Source: MED-G105 sp038522945 (GTDB lineage: Bacteria; Pseudomonadota; Alphaproteobacteria; Caulobacterales; Parvularculaceae). Taken from it: DNA of 64,000 nucleotides. The stretch lies in NCBI GenBank assembly GCA_038522945.1, contig JBCBJV010000005.1:157371-221370 (forward strand), in the 5' to 3' direction. A program made the position numbers and the translations under genes. This document shows positions 9,106 to 16,966 of the stretch, piece after piece. Below the pieces are notes generated by a model, which saw only the letters and a program-made list of their open reading frames with translations, did not search any database and was not told the origin of the DNA. Numbering within the stretch: position 1 is the stretch's first letter; every line of letters starts with the position of its first letter.

Positions 9106-9867
9106 TTAGCCGAGGAGCCCGGTCAGGAAGACCTCAAAGCTATCAAGGAAGGCGGTCATCATGAGACCGGTCGTCAGCATCAGGAGGAGGAGCCCAATCA
9201 GGAGATTGGCCGGCATCACCGCAAAGAAGATCTGAGCTTGGGGCATCAGCCGGTTCAAAACCCCCGCGCCAATGTAAAAAACAAGGCCAAACACCACAAA
9301 AGGCGCCGCTAGCCTTGCGCCCAGCCCGAAGCTCTCCGCAAGGGTCTGAATGAGAAATGCTGCCCCATCACTGATGGGAGGCAGTGTCGCCGGCGCAAAG
9401 ACGCCATATGACTGGACCACCGCACCAATCAGCAAATGATGGAGATCCAGCATAAAGACCATAGTTGTGCCGAGGATCGCTAAAAATCCTCCAATGATCG
9501 CCCCTTGCAGCTCCTGGGTTGGATCAAAAGCCTGGGCAAGGGAAAGGCCTATTTGCAAGGCGATGATCTGACCTGCAACATTCAGGGCACTCACAAAAAT
9601 ACGTGCAGCAATACCAAAGAAAAGGCCTGTTGCCGTCTCAGTGAAGATGAGCGTGGTGATACCGATCTGCGTAAGTCCCGATGGGAATGCGCTTGCCAGC
9701 GTCGGAAACAGAGCCACTGTCACAAGGAACGCTGCAGCAAGCCGAACCCGCGGCGATAAGGAGAAATCGCCAAAACCCGGGGCGACCATCATCATCGCCC
9801 CGATCCGACAAAAGATCGCGATGCCGATGGCAATTTCGTTGGCATAAGGAGCAAGCGAGAAGGTCAT
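9106..9867 (-). CDS. fliR: Flagellar biosynthesis protein FliR
   Basis: A 253-residue, highly hydrophobic FliR/SpaR family protein with about six membrane segments and the typical GAMMMVAPGFGDFSLSPRVR start region. FliR forms the core of the flagellar export gate with FliP and FliQ. Its ATG overlaps the fliQ stop (ATGA, 9864-9867), which fits coupled translation. fliP is not in this window. Confidence 0.94.
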   Translation of the reverse strand: MTFSLAPYANEIAIGIAIFCRIGAMMMVAPGFGDFSLSPRVRLAAAFLVTVALFPTLASAFPSGLTQIGITTLIFTETATGLFFGIAARIFVSALNVAGQIIALQIGLSLAQAFDPTQELQGAIIGGFLAILGTTMVFMLDLHHLLIGAVVQSYGVFAPATLPPISDGAAFLIQTLAESFGLGARLAAPFVVFGLVFYIGAGVLNRLMPQAQIFFAVMPANLLIGLLLLMLTTGLMMTAFLDSFEVFLTGLLG

Positions 9868-10157
9868 AGACCGACGGCGCTCCCCCCCGGGAGGCCGCCA
9901 TTTGCAATCAGGCCGTAGAGCTTAATGGCAAACCGTCCGAGCACGCCGCCAATAAAGGGCAAAGTCAGCGAGAGAACGAGAAACATGATGACAATCCGCG
10001 GCACGAAGACGAGGGTCATTTCCTGCACTTGTGTCAGTGCTTGTAGGAGTGCGATGGAAAGGCCGACGACCAGCCCTGCGATCATCGCCGGACCCGCTGC
10101 CAATAGCGTCACCAAGAACGCTTCCCGCGCAATATCCAGAATTTCCGCGCCCGTCAT
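9864..10157 (-). CDS. fliQ: Flagellar biosynthesis protein FliQ
   Basis: A 97-residue protein with two long membrane segments and the FliQ signature ALTQVQEMTLVFVPRI between them. FliQ packs in several copies around FliP/FliR in the export gate. The C-terminal ANGGLPGGSAVGL tail is slightly longer than usual. It is the first gene of the fliQ-fliR-flhB operon, and a CtrA-like box lies 72 bp upstream. Confidence 0.93.
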   Translation of the reverse strand: MTGAEILDIAREAFLVTLLAAGPAMIAGLVVGLSIALLQALTQVQEMTLVFVPRIVIMFLVLSLTLPFIGGVLGRFAIKLYGLIANGGLPGGSAVGL

Positions 10158-10228
10158 CGCCGCACCCCGAATTTATCTACCTCGGCAGATTTTGCCGGGT
10201 GTAGGGTTAAGACGGGGTGTCTATTCCG

Positions 10229-10243
10229 TTAACGGGAGATGAA
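10229..10243. promoter_or_regulatory. CtrA-like box upstream of fliQ
   Basis: The sequence is TTAA, seven bases, TGAA, a 7/8 match to the CtrA consensus TTAA-N7-TTAA. It lies in the 107-bp gap between fliQ and the upstream amidohydrolase. In Caulobacter the fliQ operon is a CtrA target, which makes the site plausible; binding is inferred. Confidence 0.45.
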
Positions 10244-10264
10244 TAAAGGCCAAGAGGTCGTGCG

Positions 10265-12136
10265 CTATGCGGCCTGTTCGGCAAGCAACACGTCACCCAG
10301 TTTCCGCATGCCGAGCGTTTCGGTCGGCGCCTGCCCATCCCAGACTTCCTCACCTGCGATAAAGACCTTGGTGACGACCCCGTCCGATCGATTGACAAGC
10401 TGATCGTGACCCAAAAGCTCGCGATGGATCCGGTGGGTTTCAGCTTCCCCGTCATGGTGTGCGAGCGCGTTCGGATTGATCAGGACAATGTCAGCTTTTG
10501 CCCCCGGCGCAATGGAACCCGTCTCAACGCCAAAGACGTCCGCCGGATCCCGGGTCAAGCGCTTGACCATGAATGCAACGCCCTCATGGCCACGCTCTTC
10601 ATGGGCAATCTTTAGAGCCCGCAGGTTCACATCATAGAAGGCAAGATTGGTCAGGTGTGCTCCGGCGTCGCTAAAGCCAGGCAAGAACGTCTCGGACATG
10701 GTCAGCTTGCGTATCTTTTTCTCATCAAAATTGGCGCTGATGGTATGCCAGTAGAGATCACGGTCAAACTTCTTAAAGATCGCGAACATGAAATCCGCGT
10801 CGTCAATCACGATTGGCATCTCATCGAAAATCGCTTTTTCGTCGTCGTTTTGCGCCCCGGACAATTGCGTTTGGTATTGGCGCAAGCGGTCAAAAATCGC
10901 TTGCAGGCTCTGACCTGACCAGCTCGCTACCGGCGAGCGGTCAACGACCATTTCCGAAAGATCCCGGCGCAGGGCCAGGTCTTCCAGACGAACCATGCGT
11001 TTCAGGCGATCCAGATTATAACCGGCCTTGCCCTTGCGCCACATCGCCTTGAAGCGCTCTTCAAAGCCAGCGTCATCATAGATTTTGCGCCGCGCCTCAT
11101 CATCTTCCAGGTCCGGGATCATCAGCTCACGCATTTCCGGAATCTCTTCGGAGAGAGGCGTGACAGGTCCATCACCCCAAACCTTGAACCGGGCCGCCAG
11201 GCTCTGCAGGTAGAACTTGCCCTTTACGAGAGGTGAGTTCAGGAGCCGTGCTAAAATATGCGCACTGCGGATTATGTTGCGGTTCGAACGAACATCGAGC
11301 GCAGCAACGGCCGTTATTTTGAGAGGCTTTTTGTTAAGGCGCCCGCTTGTGAGCATGAAGGATCGTAAGACTTTAAGAGGGTTGTCCGTTGGCGGCGTTG
11401 CCTGCCAGATACGACCGAACTCACGGACAATGCCGGTCAGTCGTTTCAGCTCCTTAAAGCCTGCATATTGAGATGGAATCCGGCGCTCCCGGTTCGGATC
11501 ATTGGCAAGATAGTGAAACGGCAGATTATCCGACGAAAACCCCGCATAGCCCTCTTCCATGCACGAGCGCAGAAGTGTTTCCATGCGGGTCATCTCCTGA
11601 GGAGATGGATCTCGGGTGACAGACGCATCTGTGCCCATCGCCGCAATACGCAGCATAGAATAAGGCACCATAGGGACGATGTTCGGCCCCAGCGCCAGCC
11701 CGTCCAAATGATCAAGGTACTGACGGGATGTGGTCCAGTCAGCCTTGTCGGCGACGGCGCTCAACACGGGCTTAGGAACGTTTTCGACCCGGGCAAAACA
11801 ATCTACTACCGGGTCCTGGACCCCGTCGCGCAGATTGCCGAAAGCAAGACCAAGCGAACAGTTGGCAACCACCACGGTCGTCGTGCCGTGACGAACCGAT
11901 TCCGGCAAACCGGGCGCAAGCTCCACTTCAAGATCATAGTGCGTATGGATATCAAGGAGGCCCGGCATTAGCCACTGGCCCCGCCCGTCGACGACACGGG
12001 CGGCCAGCGTCTCGTCTAGATCCTTGCCGTGGGCCGCGACTTTTCCCTCTTTGATTGCGACATCGCCCTCAACCGGCGTGGTCCCGCTCCCGTCAAAAAT
12101 CAGCGCATCTTTGATCAACAGATCGAAAGCGGTCAT
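10265..12136 (-). CDS. N-acyl-D-amino-acid deacylase / D-aminoacylase-like amidohydrolase
   Basis: The ATG at 12136 is preceded by GGGAGAGGATG and begins a clean family N-terminus (MTAFDLLIKDALIFDGSG), so I drop 40 further upstream residues. The 623-residue product is a metal-dependent amidohydrolase: a beta-sandwich start, the metal motif MPGLLDIHTHYDLE, then HGTTTVVVANCSLG, and late GFSDAGAHL with the catalytic Asp. The C-terminus returns to the sandwich (GAKADIVLINPNAL). The closest named type is the N-acyl-D-amino-acid deacylase group; the true substrate is unknown. It sits between two flagellar operons without an obvious link to motility. Confidence 0.85.
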   Translation of the reverse strand: MTAFDLLIKDALIFDGSGTTPVEGDVAIKEGKVAAHGKDLDETLAARVVDGRGQWLMPGLLDIHTHYDLEVELAPGLPESVRHGTTTVVVANCSLGLAFGNLRDGVQDPVVDCFARVENVPKPVLSAVADKADWTTSRQYLDHLDGLALGPNIVPMVPYSMLRIAAMGTDASVTRDPSPQEMTRMETLLRSCMEEGYAGFSSDNLPFHYLANDPNRERRIPSQYAGFKELKRLTGIVREFGRIWQATPPTDNPLKVLRSFMLTSGRLNKKPLKITAVAALDVRSNRNIIRSAHILARLLNSPLVKGKFYLQSLAARFKVWGDGPVTPLSEEIPEMRELMIPDLEDDEARRKIYDDAGFEERFKAMWRKGKAGYNLDRLKRMVRLEDLALRRDLSEMVVDRSPVASWSGQSLQAIFDRLRQYQTQLSGAQNDDEKAIFDEMPIVIDDADFMFAIFKKFDRDLYWHTISANFDEKKIRKLTMSETFLPGFSDAGAHLTNLAFYDVNLRALKIAHEERGHEGVAFMVKRLTRDPADVFGVETGSIAPGAKADIVLINPNALAHHDGEAETHRIHRELLGHDQLVNRSDGVVTKVFIAGEEVWDGQAPTETLGMRKLGDVLLAEQAA

Positions 12137-12256
12137 GTTCTCATCCTCTCCCGGAAGCCTGCCTTGTTGGGCATTGCAATTCCCAAGTCTCGCCCGGAAA
12201 AAGTGAGAAGAACAAGAATGCTGCGCAGTCCAAAACGTCGCGTGCGAGAAGACCAA

Positions 12257-12568
12257 TTAAATTGGCATGCGCATGATTTCCTGGTACGCCTCAATCACGC
12301 GGTTGCGGACCGCGATTGCTGCTTCCAGGGAAACTTCTGCGGCGGAAATGGCCGTGACCACATCGACAAGGTCTGCCTCGCCATTAGCAGCTTGAATGCC
12401 AACGGCCTCACCGGCTTCAATGGAGCTCACCGTCTGGCTGACCGCTTCCGCCACCAGGTTCTGGAAATTCGGCCGGTCGGTGTTCTGAACAGAGGGCGCC
12501 GACTGACGAGCCGCAGCGGTTGCGGCGTTAGCGTAGGCTTTGGCAGCGCTCAAAGCATCAAGGCTCAT
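12257..12568 (-). CDS. fliE: Flagellar hook-basal body protein FliE
   Basis: A 103-residue protein with the FliE C-terminal signature VVTAISAAEVSLEAAIAVRN and the final IEAYQEIMRMPI block. FliE joins the MS ring to the proximal rod. It lies 4 bp downstream of flgC in the flgB-flgC-fliE operon. Confidence 0.94.
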   Translation of the reverse strand: MSLDALSAAKAYANAATAAARQSAPSVQNTDRPNFQNLVAEAVSQTVSSIEAGEAVGIQAANGEADLVDVVTAISAAEVSLEAAIAVRNRVIEAYQEIMRMPI

Positions 12569-12572
12569 TATG

Positions 12573-12983
12573 CTACTCCAGAATGCGTAAGGTGGCGCGG
12601 GCCATTGTTCGGGTCAGTTCCATCGCCCCGAGATTGGCTTCATAGGTGCGCTGGGCTTCGCGCATATCCATCATCTCAATCAACGGATTGACGTTCGGCA
12701 GTTGAATGTAACCGTCATCATTTGCTGCTGGATGAGAAGGATCATAGCGCAGAGAAAACGCCGACGGGTCGAGCGTCACGCGCGAAACACTCACGAGGCT
12801 CGCATCGATATCGCGATCAAGCCGCGTGGAGAACACCGGGATCTGCCGACGATAGGGATCTTCAAAGGCATTTGCAGCCGTTGAATTGGCGTTGGCGAGG
12901 TTTTCCGCAACCACCCGAATTCGGGTCGATTGGGCGCGCAGGCCCGAAGCGGAAATCTGCAAAGCCGTACCGAGATCATCCAT
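12573..12983 (-). CDS. flgC: Flagellar basal-body rod protein FlgC
   Basis: A 136-residue rod protein with the N-terminal rod-family motif (LQISASGLRAQSTRIRVVAENLANANS) and the C-terminal ANLGAMELTRTMARATLRIL helix that packs in the rod core. The middle contains VNPLIEMMDMREAQRTYEAN, typical of FlgC. It is the second gene of flgB-flgC-fliE. Confidence 0.95.
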   Translation of the reverse strand: MDDLGTALQISASGLRAQSTRIRVVAENLANANSTAANAFEDPYRRQIPVFSTRLDRDIDASLVSVSRVTLDPSAFSLRYDPSHPAANDDGYIQLPNVNPLIEMMDMREAQRTYEANLGAMELTRTMARATLRILE

Positions 12984-13006
12984 GGAAACCTAAACTCCTT
13001 ATCGGA

Positions 13007-13402
13007 CTAGCGGTCGCCGCGGGCGGCCAGACGGATCATGGCGAGGCCCTTGCGATAAACCGTTGACGCAAGTTGGTAGTCCATGCGGGTCGACGACAAC
13101 TTCATCATTTGGGTTTCAACCGAGACTCGGTTGCCGTTGAGAGATGCATCCGGATCTGGCGCGTCAACAATTCGGGGCCCGTTGGATTGGCTACTTGCAG
13201 CCTTGGTCACATGACGCGGATCACTGACGCGCATGGCCTCACGCCGGGCCATTTTGTCGAACGAAGGCGGAGCAACGTCACGGGCACGAAACCCGGGTGT
13301 ATCCGCATTGGCGATGTTCTCCGCAAGCACATTTGTCCGTGCCGCGAGGTGACGCATACGGTCGGTTAAGCTCGACAAAAGGGATGTGGTGTTGAGGTCC
13401 AA
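13007..13402 (-). CDS. flgB: Flagellar basal-body rod protein FlgB
   Basis: I prefer the TTG start at 13402 because AGAAGGA lies about eight bases upstream; a GTG at 13420 would add six residues. The 131-residue product has the rod motif LAENIANADTPGFRARD near its start and a C-terminal helix (TVYRKGLAMIRLAA). FlgB is the most proximal rod protein. It is first in the operon, with a CtrA-like box about 60 bp upstream. Confidence 0.93.
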   Translation of the reverse strand: MDLNTTSLLSSLTDRMRHLAARTNVLAENIANADTPGFRARDVAPPSFDKMARREAMRVSDPRHVTKAASSQSNGPRIVDAPDPDASLNGNRVSVETQMMKLSSTRMDYQLASTVYRKGLAMIRLAARGDR

Positions 13403-13463
13403 GGGGACGTTCCTTCTCACACGGCTTTTTCCATAGGCTCACCACGACAATGGCAAACCTTGG

Positions 13464-13478
13464 TTAACCCGGTCTTGA
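13464..13478. promoter_or_regulatory. CtrA-like box upstream of flgB
   Basis: TTAA (13464-13467), seven bases CCCGGTC, then TTGA (13475-13478): a 7/8 match to TTAA-N7-TTAA. It lies between the divergent flgB and patatin-like genes and could serve either. Early basal-body operons are CtrA targets in Caulobacter. Confidence 0.5.
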
Positions 13479-13606
13479 GAGCCTGATTTAAATTCCATTC
13501 ATCAGGTCATATTTTCGAAATGCCTGTTACTATTCTCCTAACCTGCGTTTCCAGGTGAACTTCTGCCAAACATGCTGGGGCAGAACTTAAAGGTGGCGAT
13601 CGACCT

Positions 13607-14530
13607 ATGGCGAAAAAACTCGGATTGGTACTCGGGTCTGGGGCCGCACGAGGCTGGGCCCATGTGGGCGTGCTTCAGGCTCTCGATGAGATTGGTTTGC
13701 GCCCGGACGTTATCGCGGGATGTTCCGTTGGTGCCCTTGTCGGGGGCGCGCACCTCATCGGAGCGCTTGATGACTTCATGGCCTGGGCCAGGGAGCTAAG
13801 CCCGATTTCTGCCCTCTCCCATTTCGGGCTCAACATCGCCAGGGGCGGCCTCATTGATACAGGCCCTGCCTTCGAGGCGTTTCGAAGTTTTGACAAAGAT
13901 ATCGCTGACCTGCCTATAAAGTTCGGTGCTGTGGCTGCCGATCTCGGCACAGGAGAAGAAGTTTGGCTCACAGATGGCTCCGTCGTTGAAGCGGCGAAAG
14001 CGTCGAGCGCCATCCCTATTGTCTTCCATGCAGTTCAGCGCGGCACCCGCTGGCTTGTTGACGGGGCGGTCGCCAACCCGACCCCAGTTACGCTCGCCCG
14101 TCATCTGGGGGCGGACGTTGTGGTCGCCGTTGATTTGAACGCGGTGCCAAGGGTGCTCGACCGGTTTAACCCACCACCACCCAGTGTGCCGGCAGTGAGG
14201 GAGGTCCCGGAAGCACCACCCGGACTTTCCGGTGCCGTCACTTACTTTATTGAAGACACGCGCCGCCGGATCGACGAGCAGATTGCGCTTGCAAAGGCGA
14301 AACAAAATGCGCGCCCGCAACTCTTCGAAACTGCTTACGCTGCGGCGGACATTTTTCAGATGCACCTTTCCAAAGCACGCCGTGAGATCGAGACACCCGA
14401 TTTTTGCCTCGCCCCCGATATGCGGGACGCCCTTCCAACCGCCTTTGACAGGGCTGACGATTTTATTGCCGAAGGCCACCGTGCCTTGCTGGAAGAAGCA
14501 GACACGATCAAGTCTGCCCTCGCGTCGTAG
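13607..14530 (+). CDS. Patatin-like phospholipase, RssA/NTE type
   Basis: A 307-residue patatin-family hydrolase. The oxyanion loop is GSGAARGWAHVG, the nucleophile elbow is GCSVGALVGG and the catalytic Asp is in DGAVANPTPV, giving the Ser-Asp dyad. No signal peptide is seen, so it is probably cytoplasmic. RssA-type members are thought to be lipid acyl hydrolases, but their substrates are poorly known. It is a single gene divergent from flgB. Confidence 0.88.
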   Translation: MAKKLGLVLGSGAARGWAHVGVLQALDEIGLRPDVIAGCSVGALVGGAHLIGALDDFMAWARELSPISALSHFGLNIARGGLIDTGPAFEAFRSFDKDIADLPIKFGAVAADLGTGEEVWLTDGSVVEAAKASSAIPIVFHAVQRGTRWLVDGAVANPTPVTLARHLGADVVVAVDLNAVPRVLDRFNPPPPSVPAVREVPEAPPGLSGAVTYFIEDTRRRIDEQIALAKAKQNARPQLFETAYAAADIFQMHLSKARREIETPDFCLAPDMRDALPTAFDRADDFIAEGHRALLEEADTIKSALAS

Positions 14531-14760
14531 CCTGGCCCTGGAATGGCGAAGTCTGCAGCGCCACGCTCTTCACTTCAACAAACGGCCCCCAGTCGTCAAA
14601 CCCCTGTCAGCTCTGTTCACTTTCGCGCGCAGCGAATTGCCGGACGCCCGGAATATGGGCAAAACACTGGTCGAGAGGGCTGTGGCGGCAATCGAGGACG
14701 CGCGGCTGTTTAGGATTTGCTTGTCCGCCAATAGCGCGGCTTTTCAAAAAGGGGATCTCC

Positions 14761-15288
14761 ATGAACTTTGTAACCAAAACGATTTTGGCAAGCATTGCGC
14801 TTCCATCCGCGGCCCTGGCCGGTTGTGTATCCGTTTCGAAAACCACTTCCGCGACCGCACCTGTAACTGCCACTGAAGCTGCCAACGAAATGACCATTGA
14901 ACCTGCTCTCAAGACCACCGCATCTTCCAATGATTTTGCAACCACCCTCGCCAAACTCCAGACAGAGATCGACGCCAAGGGCCTAAAAACGTTTGCAGTT
15001 GTGGATCACGCCAAGGGCGCTGCCTCAATCGGCGAGCCACTCCGCCCAACAACCCTGATCATTTTTGGGAACCCCAAAGGCGGCACACCATTGATCCAGG
15101 CACGTCAGGAAATGGGCCTTGCTCTGCCGCTCAAAGCGCTCGTCTTCGAAGACGAAGCGGGCACAGTCCAAATTGCCACGACCGATATTCAAGAAGTTGC
15201 AAGTCGCTATGGCGTGAGCGGCAATGATCAGCGCCTGGCCAATATCGCCGGGCTGCTCGACCTTTTAGCAACAACCGCCGCGAATTAA
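14761..15288 (+). CDS. DUF302-domain lipoprotein
   Basis: A 175-residue protein with a lipoprotein signal: hydrophobic run followed by the lipobox LAGC (Cys at residue 22). After a Thr/Ala-rich linker comes a DUF302 domain starting near DFATTLAKLQTEIDAKGLKTFAVVDHAKGA, with the conserved LIIFGNPKGGTPL block. DUF302 folds are small and of unknown function. The preceding 230 bp (14531-14760) show no supported gene. Confidence 0.85.
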   Translation: MNFVTKTILASIALPSAALAGCVSVSKTTSATAPVTATEAANEMTIEPALKTTASSNDFATTLAKLQTEIDAKGLKTFAVVDHAKGAASIGEPLRPTTLIIFGNPKGGTPLIQARQEMGLALPLKALVFEDEAGTVQIATTDIQEVASRYGVSGNDQRLANIAGLLDLLATTAAN

Positions 15289-15375
15289 TCCGGCTCGCTA
15301 GCGCTACTTCTCCATAACGGCTAACGTTCCCCAAAAAAGAACGCGCGGTCGTTAACGGTCGGAGAGGCGAAAATA

Positions 15376-16209
15376 ATGCATCTGCGGTACTTTCCGGTAC
15401 GGGCGGATTTGCGCGAGTTTTTCGGCGTCTATTATGTTTTTGAAACGCCAACACGGGCATTTCAGCCGCTTTGTGCTGAGCTAGGCAATCTGCGTTTCGT
15501 CCTTGAAGGGGGTGGCGTCACTGTTTGGCCTAACGGGTCGTTGCGGCCTGTGCCGGATGCATCTGTGGTCGGGCCGACCATGTCCGCCTACACGATCGAT
15601 GCTCAAGCAGGCACCAAAGTTTTTGGCGTGGGCGTGCTGCCTTACGGCTGGGATGTGCTCTTCCGGTTCAGCGCGGAGCGCCTTGCCGACCAACAGGAAG
15701 ACCTTTCAGCCTTTATGGGTACGCGAGCCCTGGAGTTGCTCGATCGGTTGCGCCATGCGCGGTCTGATGAAGAACGGGTAGCAGTGGCCGACGCCTATTT
15801 TGGCGCGCTCTTGGGTTCCCGTAAGCCGAGGCGGCGCTTCCCCGGAGAGTTGGAATCTTGGCTCCTTCAGCCGGATGTGCACGGGATCGATGATCTTGTG
15901 GAGGCGCTAGACGTCTCTCGTCGCCAGGTCGACCGATTGGCAAAGTATTATTTCGGCGCATCGCCCAAGGCTCTCCAACGAAAATATCGAGCTCTTCATG
16001 CCTTGACCCGGATAAGCCTCGACCAACCAAGCCATTGGTTCGATGCGAGCGGCGAGGGGTTCTACGACCAATCCCATTTTATCAAAGAATTCAAACAGTT
16101 CGTCGGCTCGACACCCAAAGCCTTTATGGGTGAAGCAGCTGTTTTGATGTCCCACTCGATAAAGCTACGCGCGCGCGCAACCCACAAACCGCCCCTTGAG
16201 CTCCTCTAG
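15376..16209 (+). CDS. AraC-family transcriptional regulator
   Basis: A 277-residue protein whose C-terminal ~100 residues form an AraC double helix-turn-helix. The first is IDDLVEALDVSRRQVDRLAK and the second lies in GFYDQSHFIKEFKQFVGSTP, with the classic 'DQSHFIKEFK...G.TP.' signature. The N-terminal sensor (about residues 1-160) has no domain I can name. It stands alone, with a strong terminator 118 bp downstream, so its target is not obvious. Confidence 0.88.
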   Translation: MHLRYFPVRADLREFFGVYYVFETPTRAFQPLCAELGNLRFVLEGGGVTVWPNGSLRPVPDASVVGPTMSAYTIDAQAGTKVFGVGVLPYGWDVLFRFSAERLADQQEDLSAFMGTRALELLDRLRHARSDEERVAVADAYFGALLGSRKPRRRFPGELESWLLQPDVHGIDDLVEALDVSRRQVDRLAKYYFGASPKALQRKYRALHALTRISLDQPSHWFDASGEGFYDQSHFIKEFKQFVGSTPKAFMGEAAVLMSHSIKLRARATHKPPLELL

Positions 16210-16326
16210 GAGCGAAAATTTCGGTTTTGGCCAAATTTTCCAATCAATAAAGGGAACTTCCTGAGATATTCACCCCATCGCGGGGGAGAGGCCCTAACGG
16301 GTTCCGCATTTGCGGGGAGAAAGCCG

Positions 16327-16364
16327 AAAGGCAGTGGCAGTTGATGCCGCTGCCTTTTGTTTTT
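16327..16364 (+). terminator. Strong rho-independent terminator
   Basis: A 13-bp stem with one G-T wobble (16327-16339 with 16345-16357) and a five-base loop GTTGA is followed by TTGTTTTT-like sequence. It reads best on the plus strand, so it probably ends the AraC-regulator transcript. It also lies at the end of the convergent minus-strand gene pair. Confidence 0.75.
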
Positions 16365-16448
16365 GGCCACTGGGATGGCAGAAAGGCGTCCCATCGGCCG
16401 CAAGCGGATTTCCTGCTCCCGAACGACGTAATTATCCTCCAGGTTGGT

Positions 16449-16910
16449 CTAGAAAATCCCGAGGAACTTTTTGCGCCGTTTTTCACCGCGCAGCTTGCCT
16501 TTGGCATCGCTTGCCAGAAAACGCCCGTAATCTGCTTCAACCCTGTCAGTCCGCAGGGCGGTCTCCTTCAACCCACGCACAAGATCATGGGTCGCATCTT
16601 CAGCGCCGTAACTGAACGCCGGGGCCATGTCGCTCGCCGAGTACTGCTGAGATGGCGTGACAGCACTTGTCCCATTCCCGCGCCGTCCGCGATTTTTTTC
16701 CGCAGCCCGTGCGGCGTCTGTCAGACGGACCCGGAGCGCAGCAAAAGCAGCCTCAGCAGGTTCACGGACATCATTGGGAATCTCTTCCATCATCTCCGAA
16801 GCAAGGTCGCGGCGCGGCGGCAGTTGGATGTTTTCAACACCGCGCCCGGTCAAGCGCCGCTCGGTACGGCCCTCGAAACTACCCCAGATTTGTTTTAACC
16901 GGTCTGACAC
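16449..16910 (-). CDS. Hypothetical protein, partner of the Ntn-hydrolase-like gene
   Basis: The GTG at 16910 is preceded by a near-perfect GGAGGA nine bases upstream, which supports a real 153-residue gene. I recognise no domain. The protein is very charged, with a basic C-terminus (KLRGEKRRKKFLGIF), an amphipathic region around SEMMEEIPNDVREPAEAAFAALRVRL and no signal or membrane segment. It starts 56 bp after the stop of the proteasome-like gene, so the two are probably co-transcribed and could work together. Confidence 0.6.
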   Translation of the reverse strand: MSDRLKQIWGSFEGRTERRLTGRGVENIQLPPRRDLASEMMEEIPNDVREPAEAAFAALRVRLTDAARAAEKNRGRRGNGTSAVTPSQQYSASDMAPAFSYGAEDATHDLVRGLKETALRTDRVEADYGRFLASDAKGKLRGEKRRKKFLGIF

Positions 16911-16966
16911 TTTTTCGCTCCTCCAGGATCCATAACGCACGCCTCGCTTGCGGGCGCGTGGGCGCT

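Noticed and set aside
12029..12691. 220-residue plus-strand open frame
   Set aside because: It is antisense to the amidohydrolase start, fliE and flgC, has Arg-rich shadow composition and no ribosome site.
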